DNA of 64,000 nucleotides from Alphaproteobacteria bacterium. Lineage in GTDB: Bacteria; Pseudomonadota; Alphaproteobacteria; Rhizobiales; Rhizobiaceae. The DNA is taken from positions 1-64,000 of the forward strand of contig BOKV01000005.1 in assembly GCA_016861165.1 (NCBI GenBank), written 5' to 3'. The notes under the pieces are model-generated. The model saw nothing but the letters and a program-made list of their open reading frames with translations, was not told where the DNA came from and searched no databases. Below, piece by piece: positions 1-6,902 of this stretch. The stretch's first letter is position 1, and every line of letters starts with the position of its first letter. The position numbers and the translations under genes were made by a program.

Positions 1-426
1 GACCGGCGCGAACACCGTGTGGCTACCGCCGATCTCGACATTGCGCTCCGGGTTGCGCGCGTGCTGGGTGTACTGCCGCGGCGCCGTCTTCATCAATTGC
101 CGGCACAGCCCCCTGGGCAGGTGCACGCGCTCGCCGCGCACGTCGGCGCCGGCCTGGCGCCACAGCCCGAGCGCCTCCGGATCGTCGCGATATTCGACGC
201 CGACCTCCTCCATCAGCGCGTCGGCATTGGCCTCGATGATCTCGATCGCCTCGGCCGACAGCAGGTCGACCGGCGGCAGGTTGCGGGTGATGTAGGGCAG
301 GCTCGCCGGCCGCTGGCCGGTGCGCGCTTGGCGCCTGGCCGCCGCGCCGCCGCTGGCGCCGCGACCGCGGCGACCGGCGGCCGCGCCGGGGGTGGCCTGC
401 GTTCCGGTCATCTCCACGTCGTTCAT
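1..426 (-). CDS. MttB-superfamily (trimethylamine/betaine-type) methyltransferase, N-terminal part
   Basis: Partial gene: 142 codons are visible and the frame runs off the left edge with no stop. After a basic Gly/Ala/Arg-rich leader, the sequence has the conserved N-terminal pattern of COG5598 methyltransferases: LPYITRNLPPVDLLS, then 'EANADALMEEVGVEYRDDPE', LWRQAGADV, and QHARNPERNVEIGG followed by TVFAPV. Family members move a methyl group from a methylated amine (trimethylamine, glycine betaine, proline betaine, carnitine) to the cobalt of a partner corrinoid protein. That partner is encoded divergently 283 bp away. The position that is pyrrolysine in true trimethylamine enzymes lies outside the window, so the substrate class is open. 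Start is the ATG at 426; a second in-frame ATG lies at 411. Confidence 0.9.
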   Translation of the reverse strand, partial: MNDVEMTGTQATPGAAAGRRGRGASGGAAARRQARTGQRPASLPYITRNLPPVDLLSAEAIEIIEANADALMEEVGVEYRDDPEALGLWRQAGADVRGERVHLPRGLCRQLMKTAPRQYTQHARNPERNVEIGGSHTVFAPV

Positions 427-613
427 CGGGGTGTTCCGCGTCCAGTGTGATGGGGAGAGCGCGGCATCGTCGCCGCCTTCGGTTGCCGGAATTGTCGCAG
501 ATGGCCACCGGCGCGGGCTTTCCAAAACCGTCACAGCGAAGTCGCAGCCGTCGCTTTCCCGTCCGGCGAGGTCGCTTAAAAGGCAGCGGCCGCCGGCAAT
601 TCGGCCTCTAGAT

Positions 614-655
614 GCAAAAACCGCCCGGAAGCTGTTGCGCCACGCCGGTTTTTGC
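614..655. promoter_or_regulatory. Inverted repeat in the divergent promoter region of the methyltransferase and corrinoid genes
   Basis: A perfect 10-bp inverted repeat (GCAAAAACCG at 614-623, CGGTTTTTGC at 646-655) lies in the 282-bp gap between the two divergent genes, 54 bp before the corrinoid ATG. The 22-bp spacing would place both half-sites on one DNA face about three turns apart. It could be an operator for a regulator of the methyl-transfer genes. It could also form an RNA hairpin in the leader of the corrinoid gene. I see no recognised riboswitch pattern in the gap. Confidence 0.45.
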
Positions 656-708
656 GTTTAACCGCTGTCCGGCAGATCGCGGCACCCGCCCACGAAGGAC
701 GAGCTATC

Positions 709-1419
709 ATGGCCGATGAAGACGACATCATCCTGTCCGAGCTCAGCGACGAAGACCTCGTCCTGCAGATGCATGACGACCTCTATGACGGCCTCAAGGA
801 GGAGATCGAGGAGGGAACCAACATCCTGCTGGAGCGCGGCTGGACCCCCTATGACGTGCTGACCAAGGCGCTGGTCGAGGGCATGCGTATCGTCGGCATC
901 GACTTCCGCGACGGCATCCTGTTCGTGCCGGAGGTGCTGCTGGCGGCCAACGCCATGAAGGCCGGCATGGCGATCCTGCGCCCGCTCCTCGTCGAGACCG
1001 GCGCGCCGAAGCTGGGCAAGATGGTCATCGGCACCGTCAAGGGCGACATCCACGACATCGGCAAGAACCTTGTCGGCATGATGATGGAAGGCGCCGGCTT
1101 CGACGTCGTCGACCTCGGCATCAATACCGATGTCGACAAGTATCTGGCGGCGATCGAGCAGCACAAGCCCGACATTCTCGGCATGTCGGCGCTGCTGACC
1201 ACGACCATGCCCTATATGAAGGTTGTCATCGACACGCTGGTCGCCAAGGGCATCCGCGACGACCTGATCGTGCTGGTCGGCGGCGCGCCGCTCAACGAGG
1301 AGTTCGGCAGGGCGGTTGGCGCCGACGCCTACTGTCGCGACGCCGCCGTCGCCGTCGAGACTGCCAAGCAGCTCATCGCGCGCAAGCACAACCTCCTCGG
1401 CGCCCGCGCCACGGCGTGA
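709..1419 (+). CDS. Corrinoid (B12-binding) methyl-carrier protein
   Basis: A 236-residue two-domain corrinoid protein of the MtaC/MtbC/MttC type. The N-terminal helical cap (about residues 20-100, with the GMRIVGIDFRDGILFVPEVL pattern) is followed by a Rossmann-like cobalamin domain. That domain has the base-off motif GDIHDIGKN, whose His is the lower axial cobalt ligand, then GFDVVDLG and a VGGAPLN loop. It would accept a methyl group from the divergent MttB-type enzyme and pass it to the methyltransferase at 16.4-17.3 kb. The ATG at 709 is preferred to the upstream TTG because the protein family begins there. The length is normal for the family. Confidence 0.93.
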   Translation: MADEDDIILSELSDEDLVLQMHDDLYDGLKEEIEEGTNILLERGWTPYDVLTKALVEGMRIVGIDFRDGILFVPEVLLAANAMKAGMAILRPLLVETGAPKLGKMVIGTVKGDIHDIGKNLVGMMMEGAGFDVVDLGINTDVDKYLAAIEQHKPDILGMSALLTTTMPYMKVVIDTLVAKGIRDDLIVLVGGAPLNEEFGRAVGADAYCRDAAVAVETAKQLIARKHNLLGARATA

Positions 1420-1432
1420 CGGCGGCGCGGCG

Positions 1433-1726
1433 TCAGTATCCGGCCTCCTTCTGGTGGCGGAAGGCGAGCAGGTAGATGGTGTCCTGCGGCGGCTCATAGC
1501 GATAGAGGGCGACGTATCCGGAATCGCCGAATTCGATGAGGAGTTCGCGCAATTGCGTCACGTCTTCGAACGGCCGGCCGATGTCCGGGTGTTGCGCCAG
1601 CAGGTCAAGTTTGTTGGCGATGGCTTCTGCCGCGCGCCTCGCAGCCAACGGGTTCTTTGGTTCGAGGAATCGGCGGCAGCGCTCCATGCCGAGGGCTGCG
1701 CCCTCGGTCACCACTATTCGTGGCAC
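1433..1726 (-). CDS. RelE/ParE-family toxin
   Basis: A 97-residue protein with the ParE/RelE plasmid-stabilisation pattern: a helical AARRAAEAIANKLDLLAQHPDIGRP-like segment, then 'RELLIEFGDSGYVALYRY', then the C-terminal strand TIYLLAFRHQKEAGY. Family members are gyrase poisons or ribosome-dependent mRNases, held silent by a partner antitoxin. I take the GTG at 1726 as start because it overlaps the last codons of the antitoxin gene upstream (1714-1986), the usual translational coupling. A start 11 codons earlier is possible. The gene converges on the corrinoid gene with a 13-bp gap. Confidence 0.82.
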   Translation of the reverse strand: MPRIVVTEGAALGMERCRRFLEPKNPLAARRAAEAIANKLDLLAQHPDIGRPFEDVTQLRELLIEFGDSGYVALYRYEPPQDTIYLLAFRHQKEAGY

Positions 1727-1986
1727 TCCGGCTGCTCCGCGCCGTCCTCGGCACCCCATCTGGCCAGCCAGTCTCGGACTTCCTCGTCCGTCAGGTGGCG
1801 GCCATTCTCGCGGAAGGCGACCCAGGCGGCCAGCGCCTCCCGCCTGAAGCTTTCGCGGGCTTCCTCGCGCTCGACATATTGGCGCAGCGCCTCGCGCATG
1901 ATCCAGTGCGCCGAGCGCCGCTGCGCTTCGGCGAGGTTCCGGATGCGACGCCGCAGGTCATCGTCGATCTTGATCGAAGTTGCCAT
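1714..1986 (-). CDS. Ribbon-helix-helix (CopG-type) antitoxin
   Basis: A 90-residue protein opening with MATSIKIDDDLRRRIRNLAE, the N-terminal strand and first helix of a ribbon-helix-helix DNA-binding fold. The RRSAHWIMREALRQYVE helix follows. The acidic C-terminal half (HLTDEEVRDWLARWG) would bind and neutralise the toxin encoded just downstream with an overlapping start. Such antitoxins usually repress their own operon. The AT-rich stretch directly upstream (about 1987-2030) is the likely promoter/operator. Confidence 0.82.
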   Translation of the reverse strand: MATSIKIDDDLRRRIRNLAEAQRRSAHWIMREALRQYVEREEARESFRREALAAWVAFRENGRHLTDEEVRDWLARWGAEDGAEQPECHE

Positions 1987-2040
1987 GCCCGCTCAGATAA
2001 TAGGTGATACCTCTTGATAAAGTAGTCCGCCAACGTGAAC

Positions 2041-2697
2041 ATGTCGAGCCACAAGGCGCAAACCGATCCTGGCAGCGGGGATACGGTTCGGCGAAAGTCG
2101 GTGCCGGCCCCCGAACGGCTGCGCATCATCGCCTGTGGCGCCATCGCCCGCGAAATCATCGCGGTGCTGGCGGCCAACGCCATGAACCATGTCGAATTGA
2201 CCTGCCTGCCGGCGATCCTGCACAACCACCCCGACCGCATCCCCGCCGAGGTCGAGCGCGAGATCGCCGAGGCGCGCGCCGCCGGCATCGGCCGCATCTT
2301 CATCGCCTATGCCGATTGCGGCACCGGCGGCATTCTGGACAATGTCTGCGAGGCGCATGGTGTCGAGCGCATCGCCGGCCCGCACTGCTATTCCTTCTTC
2401 ACCGGCAACGCGGCCTTTGCCGCCGATGCCGACACCAACATCACGGCATTCTTCCTGACCGATTTCCTCGCCCGCCAGTTCGATGCCTTCGTCACCCGCC
2501 CGCTCGGCCTTGACCGCCACCCTGAGCTGCGCGATGCCTATTTCGGCAACTACGACAAGCTGGTCTATCTCGCCCAGACCGACGATGCCGAACTCGACCG
2601 CCGCGCCGAGGCCGCCGCGCGTTTCCTCGGCCTTGCCTATGAGCGCCGCCGGACGGGGTATGGTGACCTGACGGACGCCATTGCTTCTCTGCGGTAG
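2041..2697 (+). CDS. DUF1638 domain protein
   Basis: A 218-residue protein matching the DUF1638 family: LRIIACGAIAREI near the N-terminus, ELTCLPAILHNHPDRIP, IFIAYADCGTGG, and a C-terminal LGLDRHPELRDAYFGNYDKLVYLAQ. The family has no assigned reaction. From general knowledge its members recur beside MttB-type methyltransferases and corrinoid proteins, as here. An accessory role in corrinoid-dependent methyl transfer is therefore an inference from context. Start ATG 2041; a GTG two codons earlier is possible. The HAD gene follows after 10 bp, so the two are probably co-transcribed. Confidence 0.85.
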   Translation: MSSHKAQTDPGSGDTVRRKSVPAPERLRIIACGAIAREIIAVLAANAMNHVELTCLPAILHNHPDRIPAEVEREIAEARAAGIGRIFIAYADCGTGGILDNVCEAHGVERIAGPHCYSFFTGNAAFAADADTNITAFFLTDFLARQFDAFVTRPLGLDRHPELRDAYFGNYDKLVYLAQTDDAELDRRAEAAARFLGLAYERRRTGYGDLTDAIASLR

Positions 2698-2707
2698 TCT
2701 CCCCACC

Positions 2708-3412
2708 ATGCGCACCATCACCACCATCGCCTTCGACGCCGACGACACGCTCTGGCACAATGAGCGCAACTTCAAGCTGACCGAGGCGCGCCTGGCCGAG
2801 GTGCTCGCCGACCATGCCGGGCCCGAGCATCTGACCGAGCGCCTCATCGCCGCCGAGCGCCGCAACGTCCATCACTATGGCTATGGCGCCAAGAGCTTCA
2901 CCCTGTCGACGATCGAGACGGCGCTCGAGGTGACGGCCGGCAAGGCACCGGGCTCCGTCATCGCCGAGATCCTGGCCGCCGGCCGCGACCTCATGCGCCA
3001 CCCCGTCGAGACCTTCCCCGGCGTCGCCGAGACACTGGCCGAGCTCAAGGGCGCCTACCGCCTCCTCGTCGTCACCAAGGGCGACCTGTTCGACCAGGAG
3101 CGCAAGCTGGCCCAGTCCGGCATTGACCACCTGTTCGACGCCGTCGAGATCGTCAGCGAGAAGGACGCCGGCACCTATGCCCGCGTCTTTGGCCGCCACG
3201 GCGACGGCGTCAACCGGGCGATGATGGTCGGCAACTCGCTGAAGTCCGACGTGCTGCCGGCGCTCGCCGCCGGCGCCTGGGCCGTGCATGTGCCGCACGC
3301 GCTGACCTGGGCGCTCGAACACGCCGAGGAGCCGGCCGGCCACGTCCGCTACCGGCGGATCGGGCAGATCGGGGAACTGGCAAAACTGCTGGCTACCCGT
3401 TCGCCTGGCTGA
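2708..3412 (+). CDS. HAD-family hydrolase
   Basis: A 234-residue HAD phosphohydrolase. Motif I is AFDADDTLW near the N-terminus (first Asp the nucleophile). Motif II is LLVVTKGD, motif III the EIVSEKD region, and motif IV MMVGNSLKSDVLPALAAG. The helical cap between motifs I and II is of subclass I type. The substrate is unknown; related proteins are annotated as YjjG/5'-nucleotidase-like. The ATG at 2708 puts motif I at the expected N-terminal place. Its end overlaps the antitoxin gene on the other strand by 20 bp. Confidence 0.85.
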   Translation: MRTITTIAFDADDTLWHNERNFKLTEARLAEVLADHAGPEHLTERLIAAERRNVHHYGYGAKSFTLSTIETALEVTAGKAPGSVIAEILAAGRDLMRHPVETFPGVAETLAELKGAYRLLVVTKGDLFDQERKLAQSGIDHLFDAVEIVSEKDAGTYARVFGRHGDGVNRAMMVGNSLKSDVLPALAAGAWAVHVPHALTWALEHAEEPAGHVRYRRIGQIGELAKLLATRSPG

Positions 3413-3659
3413 CGTCCTCTGGCGGCGCGGGCACATCGGGCGCCTTGTCAAGCAGCCGCGAGAGGTCGCCCCGTTTGGAGCTGCCCGCGCGCCCTTTCAG
3501 GAAATCGTCCGCGGTCTGAACCGCGCCGATCTTCTGGGCAACTGCGGCCACGATCCACTGGTTGAGCGATACGCCGTCCGCTTGCGCCAAGCGCGCCGCT
3601 GTTTCTTTCAACGATCGCGGCAAATGCAGCGGGTATTTGTAGCGTTCAGCCTGACTCAT
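3393..3659 (-). CDS. HicB-like ribbon-helix-helix antitoxin
   Basis: An 88-residue protein with a short RHH-type core: YPLHLPRSLKETAARLAQADG then SLNQWIVAAVAQKIG. This is the arrangement seen in toC/HicB-like antitoxins of PIN toxins. The C-terminal part, rich in charged and Pro residues, is probably the toxin-binding tail. Its start codon overlaps the stop of no upstream antitoxin; instead the PIN gene lies upstream and overlaps it by 4 bp (ATGA). The order is therefore toxin first, antitoxin second. The gene converges on the HAD gene with a 20-bp overlap. Confidence 0.75.
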   Translation of the reverse strand: MSQAERYKYPLHLPRSLKETAARLAQADGVSLNQWIVAAVAQKIGAVQTADDFLKGRAGSSKRGDLSRLLDKAPDVPAPPEDVSQANG

Positions 3660-4075
3660 TTTGTCAGCCTCCTCACAACATCGCCTGGGGTTGTAATGGT
3701 TAGGCCGAGTTTGAGCGCCGCGGAGAAATCTCTGATATTGTGCGTCACGACGGCATCGGCATATCCGTTCAGCGCGGTCTCCACCACCATCTCATTGGCG
3801 GCATCGGCGAGCAGCGGTCGCGTGCGGAAGGAAATATCGACACCTTCGGCAATCGCCGCAAACGCGCTCATTACCTTGGCAACATCCTTGAGCGTATGCC
3901 CCGTTGCTGCCCTTGTTTCCTTTCGGCTCAGCACTGCTTCATATTCCAGAAACAGCGCCGTGGAACAGAGCGGCGTGACACGCCCCTCATCGGCCATCCG
4001 CAAGAGCAGATTGCTTGCGCCGGTCCGGCTGCGGAACGCGGCGACGACAACGTTGGTATCCAGTACCAACCTCAT
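3656..4075 (-). CDS. PIN-domain toxin (putative RNase)
   Basis: A 139-residue PIN domain. It has MRLVLDTNVVVAAFRSRTGA (first acidic residue Asp7), FLEYEAVLSRKE (central acidic residue), and NGYADAVVTHNIRDF, the C-terminal acidic cluster. These residues bind Mg2+ in PIN ribonucleases. It belongs to the 'putative toxin-antitoxin system toxin component, PIN family'. The ATG at 4075 is chosen over the TTG one codon upstream. It overlaps the antitoxin gene by 4 bp, and a small dyad (4090-4107) lies just upstream. Confidence 0.82.
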   Translation of the reverse strand: MRLVLDTNVVVAAFRSRTGASNLLLRMADEGRVTPLCSTALFLEYEAVLSRKETRAATGHTLKDVAKVMSAFAAIAEGVDISFRTRPLLADAANEMVVETALNGYADAVVTHNIRDFSAALKLGLTITTPGDVVRRLTK

Positions 4076-4089
4076 CAATTCAATATGGA

Positions 4090-4107
4090 GACATCTTATG
4101 GGATGTC
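4090..4107. promoter_or_regulatory. Short dyad upstream of the PIN/antitoxin operon
   Basis: GACATC (4090-4095) and GATGTC (4102-4107) form a perfect 6-bp inverted repeat with a 6-bp spacer, 15 bp before the toxin start. This is where an RHH antitoxin would bind to repress its own operon. That use is inferred from position only. Confidence 0.35.
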
Positions 4108-4153
4108 AAGGCATCGGCGGTCTGATGCAGTAGTCGGTCGGCCGTTCCGGTGG

Positions 4154-4319
4154 GATATCGTGCCGGCGCTCGCCGCGGACAGGTCGGAGCCGTCGTCGAA
4201 CTGCTCGACGACACGAATGTGCTCGTTGAGTTCAGTGATGATTCCGGCTTCGCCTATGCCGTACGGCGTGCCCGGTCTCGCAATTGCTGGTGCTGCACTA
4301 CGTCGCCGACGCGGCGTGA
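4154..4319 (+). pseudogene. Remnant of a DUF4926 gene, frameshifted
   Basis: Three frames together give a DUF4926-like protein. DIVPA lies in one frame near 4154. RRGQVGAVVELLDDTNVLVE plus FSDDSGFAYAV lies in a second (about 4171-4263). QLLVLHYVADAA followed by TGA lies in a third (4281-4319). DUF4926 proteins have the same order: a GDVGTVVE-type strand, an EFxDxxG strand, then a C-terminal LLVLxY strand. No single frame encodes the whole and I see no clear start, so I read it as a decayed gene. This region would otherwise be a 296-bp gap. Confidence 0.6.
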
Positions 4320-4374
4320 ACGGCAGGGCTCCCGGTTCGGCCGGATGTGTGCGCCCGCGAAGCGTCGCGCCCGG

Positions 4375-6030
4375 TTATCGTGAGGCCGACCAGGTGCAGG
4401 TCTCGGTCGACAGGTTCTGGGTCATCGTGCCGCGCATCGCATTGTTGCCCACGATCGTCCCGACATAGCGGGCGGTATTCAGTGCGTTGGACGTCGTGAA
4501 ACTCACACTCTTTCCGGAAATCTGCCCGGAACGGATGGCGCCGTTGATGGAGCCGGTAATGCGGTTGTCGGCGGTTACGGTGACCGGGTAGGTTCCGCTG
4601 CCCCAGCTGCACGAGGCCGTGAGGCTCCAGCTGCCGGCGAGACCCGGATTGGCGGCCGGTTCGCGCGCCGCTTCCGGCGTCTTGCGCTCGGGTTGGGCAG
4701 CGGGAGGCTCCAGCCGGGTCTGCTGCGTCACCGGCTCGCATCTGCCGTCGCGCTCCTGCGTTCCCGTGCCACAGACGAGCGGGCAGACCCTGGCGGAAAC
4801 AGCCTTGAGCTGGTTGAGCATTCGCTCGTCGGGGTCGAGGCTGGCCAACCGCGTGCCCTGCCTGCGCGCGAATTCTTCGAGCGCCCGCCGGCTTGCCGGT
4901 CCCCACACCCCGTCGACCCGTCCGACGGAACATCCGACGCGATTGAGCTCGGTCTGCACCGAGCGCGCCAGATCGGCCGAGCGCGCCGTTTGGTCGGGCA
5001 CATCGGCCGGCAATACGTCCAGCCGGGTGACCCTCTCCGGCTCCCTCGCCGCAGCCGAGGCGTCAGCGTCTTCCACAGCCGCCAGTTTCAGCCGTGCCAG
5101 GTCGGCGAATGTCCCCTCGGGCCAGCGGGCCAGATAGGCCTCGAAATAGCCTGGCTCGCGCGCGTCCTTGACGGAATTCCAGAATGCCAGCTCGATCTGT
5201 GTTGCGTCCCGGGTCAATGCAGGTTCCGACGGGTCGCCTTCACGCGTGCCGGCGCTCGGTACCAGTACCACCCTGCCCGTCAGCGAGGAATTGTCCCACG
5301 GCACCTGTTTGCCGCCCGTCGTCGCCAGCACCGCGTTGCGGACCAGGATCAGGTCGTCGGTGACACTCTGCCCCGGCGTGCCGAGATGTTTGAGCAGGCC
5401 GGCGGTGAACGGCGAATTGCGGCCCTCGCCGTCGAGCGCGATGTTGCCGGGCTGGGTGGCAAAGGCGATGAGCGAACCGACGCCGGAGCCGATCCGCGCC
5501 AGCCCGCGCCCGACGGCGGACGAGCGCGAGCCCATTGAGCGCGCCAAATTGTCGGCGAGCGGATTGTCGCGGCAGGCATCGAGGAAGACGAGATTGGTGC
5601 GGGTGTTGCGCTCCATCGCCGAGAGAACGAGGTCAACCGGAATCGCCTCGAACGGCAGGTCATCGTGTGAATTGAGCCGGGCGTCGATCGGCGCGATGTA
5701 GTTCTCGCCGTTCACCTGCAGGCCGTGGCCGGCGTAGTAGAACACCGCCAGGTCCGCGCCGGCGAGCTTGCCGATAAAGTCGCGCACCGTCCGCCGCAAT
5801 GCGTCAAGATCGAGGTCCGTCCCGCTGGTGACCTCGAAACCCATGCCGGCAAGCTTGACGGCCATGTCGGCCGCGTCATTGGCCGGGTTGGCGAGCGGCG
5901 GCACGTTGCGGTAGGCCGCGTTGCCGATCACCAGCGCCACCCGCCCCTCGGCAACCGCAGGGCCACACGAGGCAACGAAGAGCCAGACGGTGATCGCGAG
6001 CCAGCCCGATCGTTTTGCCATTGCCGTCAT
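4375..6030 (-). CDS. Exported caspase-like (C14) protein with peptidoglycan-binding-type and C-terminal beta domains
   Basis: A 551-residue protein. A hydrophobic signal segment (about residues 6-28, AITVWLFVASCGPAVA) leads into a caspase/metacaspase domain (about 29-250) starting RVALVIGNAAY. The catalytic His lies in FYYAGHGLQ (about 102) and the Cys in LVFLDACRDNP (about 153). After it come one FWNSVKDAREPGYFEAYLAR repeat, a peptidoglycan-binding-like module (VQTELNRVGCSVGRVDGVWG), and a C-terminal Ser/Thr-rich beta domain. The cognate substrate is unknown; the protein would act in the periplasm. The ATG at 6030 sits 4-5 bases after GGAGG; an ATG at 6021 is possible. It is a paralogue of the gene at 6903-8894. 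Confidence 0.85.
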   Translation of the reverse strand: MTAMAKRSGWLAITVWLFVASCGPAVAEGRVALVIGNAAYRNVPPLANPANDAADMAVKLAGMGFEVTSGTDLDLDALRRTVRDFIGKLAGADLAVFYYAGHGLQVNGENYIAPIDARLNSHDDLPFEAIPVDLVLSAMERNTRTNLVFLDACRDNPLADNLARSMGSRSSAVGRGLARIGSGVGSLIAFATQPGNIALDGEGRNSPFTAGLLKHLGTPGQSVTDDLILVRNAVLATTGGKQVPWDNSSLTGRVVLVPSAGTREGDPSEPALTRDATQIELAFWNSVKDAREPGYFEAYLARWPEGTFADLARLKLAAVEDADASAAAREPERVTRLDVLPADVPDQTARSADLARSVQTELNRVGCSVGRVDGVWGPASRRALEEFARRQGTRLASLDPDERMLNQLKAVSARVCPLVCGTGTQERDGRCEPVTQQTRLEPPAAQPERKTPEAAREPAANPGLAGSWSLTASCSWGSGTYPVTVTADNRITGSINGAIRSGQISGKSVSFTTSNALNTARYVGTIVGNNAMRGTMTQNLSTETCTWSASR

Positions 6031-6105
6031 CACCACCTCCGATCCATGCTCGAGGTGGCTGCCGAACGGCCACCACGGCGCAGCCCCGCCCGATCCCTGA
6101 CCGCC

Positions 6106-6885
6106 CTATTGCCCGGCGAGTTGCTCCGCCACCATCATCGCCTGCACGGTGCAGCCGCGTTTGGCCAGGGCCGCGGCATTGGCGAACGCCTCGCCGCCGA
6201 GCGTCCCGGCCGGCAGCCGAAGCACGGTGATGGCACGTTCCTCGACCTTGGTGGCGACCTTCAGTTCGGCCCGTGCGCCTTCGGCGATGCCGAGCCCGGC
6301 AAAGCGCACGGCGATGCGGTTCGGCAGCCAGTTCTCCTCGATCACGCGGCCGCCGAATTCGATACGGACGCGGTCGAGAAAGCGCGCGTCGAGCCGGCGC
6401 ACGACCAGCGCGTCGGCGATCAGGCAGAATGGCTCGCCCCTGCCCATCCTCGCCAGCAGTTCGATGATCAGCGGCAGTCGGGCGGCCGCGTCCTCGTCGC
6501 TGCCGGCGGGGCGGCCGCTGGAAGGAAGCTTGCGGCTCGCCGCGGTGATGTCCTCGAGGCCGGCCACGCCAAGGACGAGCTGCAGCAGCCCGGCATTGTC
6601 CTCCTGGCCGCGGCGCAAACGGAACGTCTCCAGCGCCTCGCCGCGCGCCTCGACCGCCGCCCGCCCCTCGATCACGTAGCTCGCGCCGCTCTCGCCGAGC
6701 AGCACGGCCTTGACCCCCGCCGGCACGAACACGAACTCCGGCGCTCCCGGCTCCGATCGGTAGACGGCGCCGGGCACCAGGTCCGGCACCGCCGGCTCGA
6801 CATGGATGACGACGAACTGCTCGGCGGCCGGCGCGAAAGCCGGCGTCAGCAGCCAGATGAGGCAGGCGACGGCAATGCGCACCAT
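6106..6885 (-). CDS. Secreted protein of unknown function between two caspase-like genes
   Basis: 259 residues. MVRIAVACLIWLLTPAFAPA is a classical signal peptide, followed by AAEQFVVIHVEPAVPDLVPG. I do not recognise a family. The middle (about residues 45-115) looks like a beta-rich module (VYRSEPGAPEFVFVPAGVKAVLLG). The C-terminal half has alternating strands and one Cys (RGCTVQAM). The ATG at 6885 is chosen because a GGGGGGA Shine-Dalgarno precedes it and a signal peptide starts there; the open frame extends further upstream. It lies 17 bp after the upstream caspase-like gene and is probably in one operon with both paralogues. Confidence 0.7.
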   Translation of the reverse strand: MVRIAVACLIWLLTPAFAPAAEQFVVIHVEPAVPDLVPGAVYRSEPGAPEFVFVPAGVKAVLLGESGASYVIEGRAAVEARGEALETFRLRRGQEDNAGLLQLVLGVAGLEDITAASRKLPSSGRPAGSDEDAAARLPLIIELLARMGRGEPFCLIADALVVRRLDARFLDRVRIEFGGRVIEENWLPNRIAVRFAGLGIAEGARAELKVATKVEERAITVLRLPAGTLGGEAFANAAALAKRGCTVQAMMVAEQLAGQ

Positions 6886-6902
6886 TCCCCCCTTTTTTGT
6901 CG

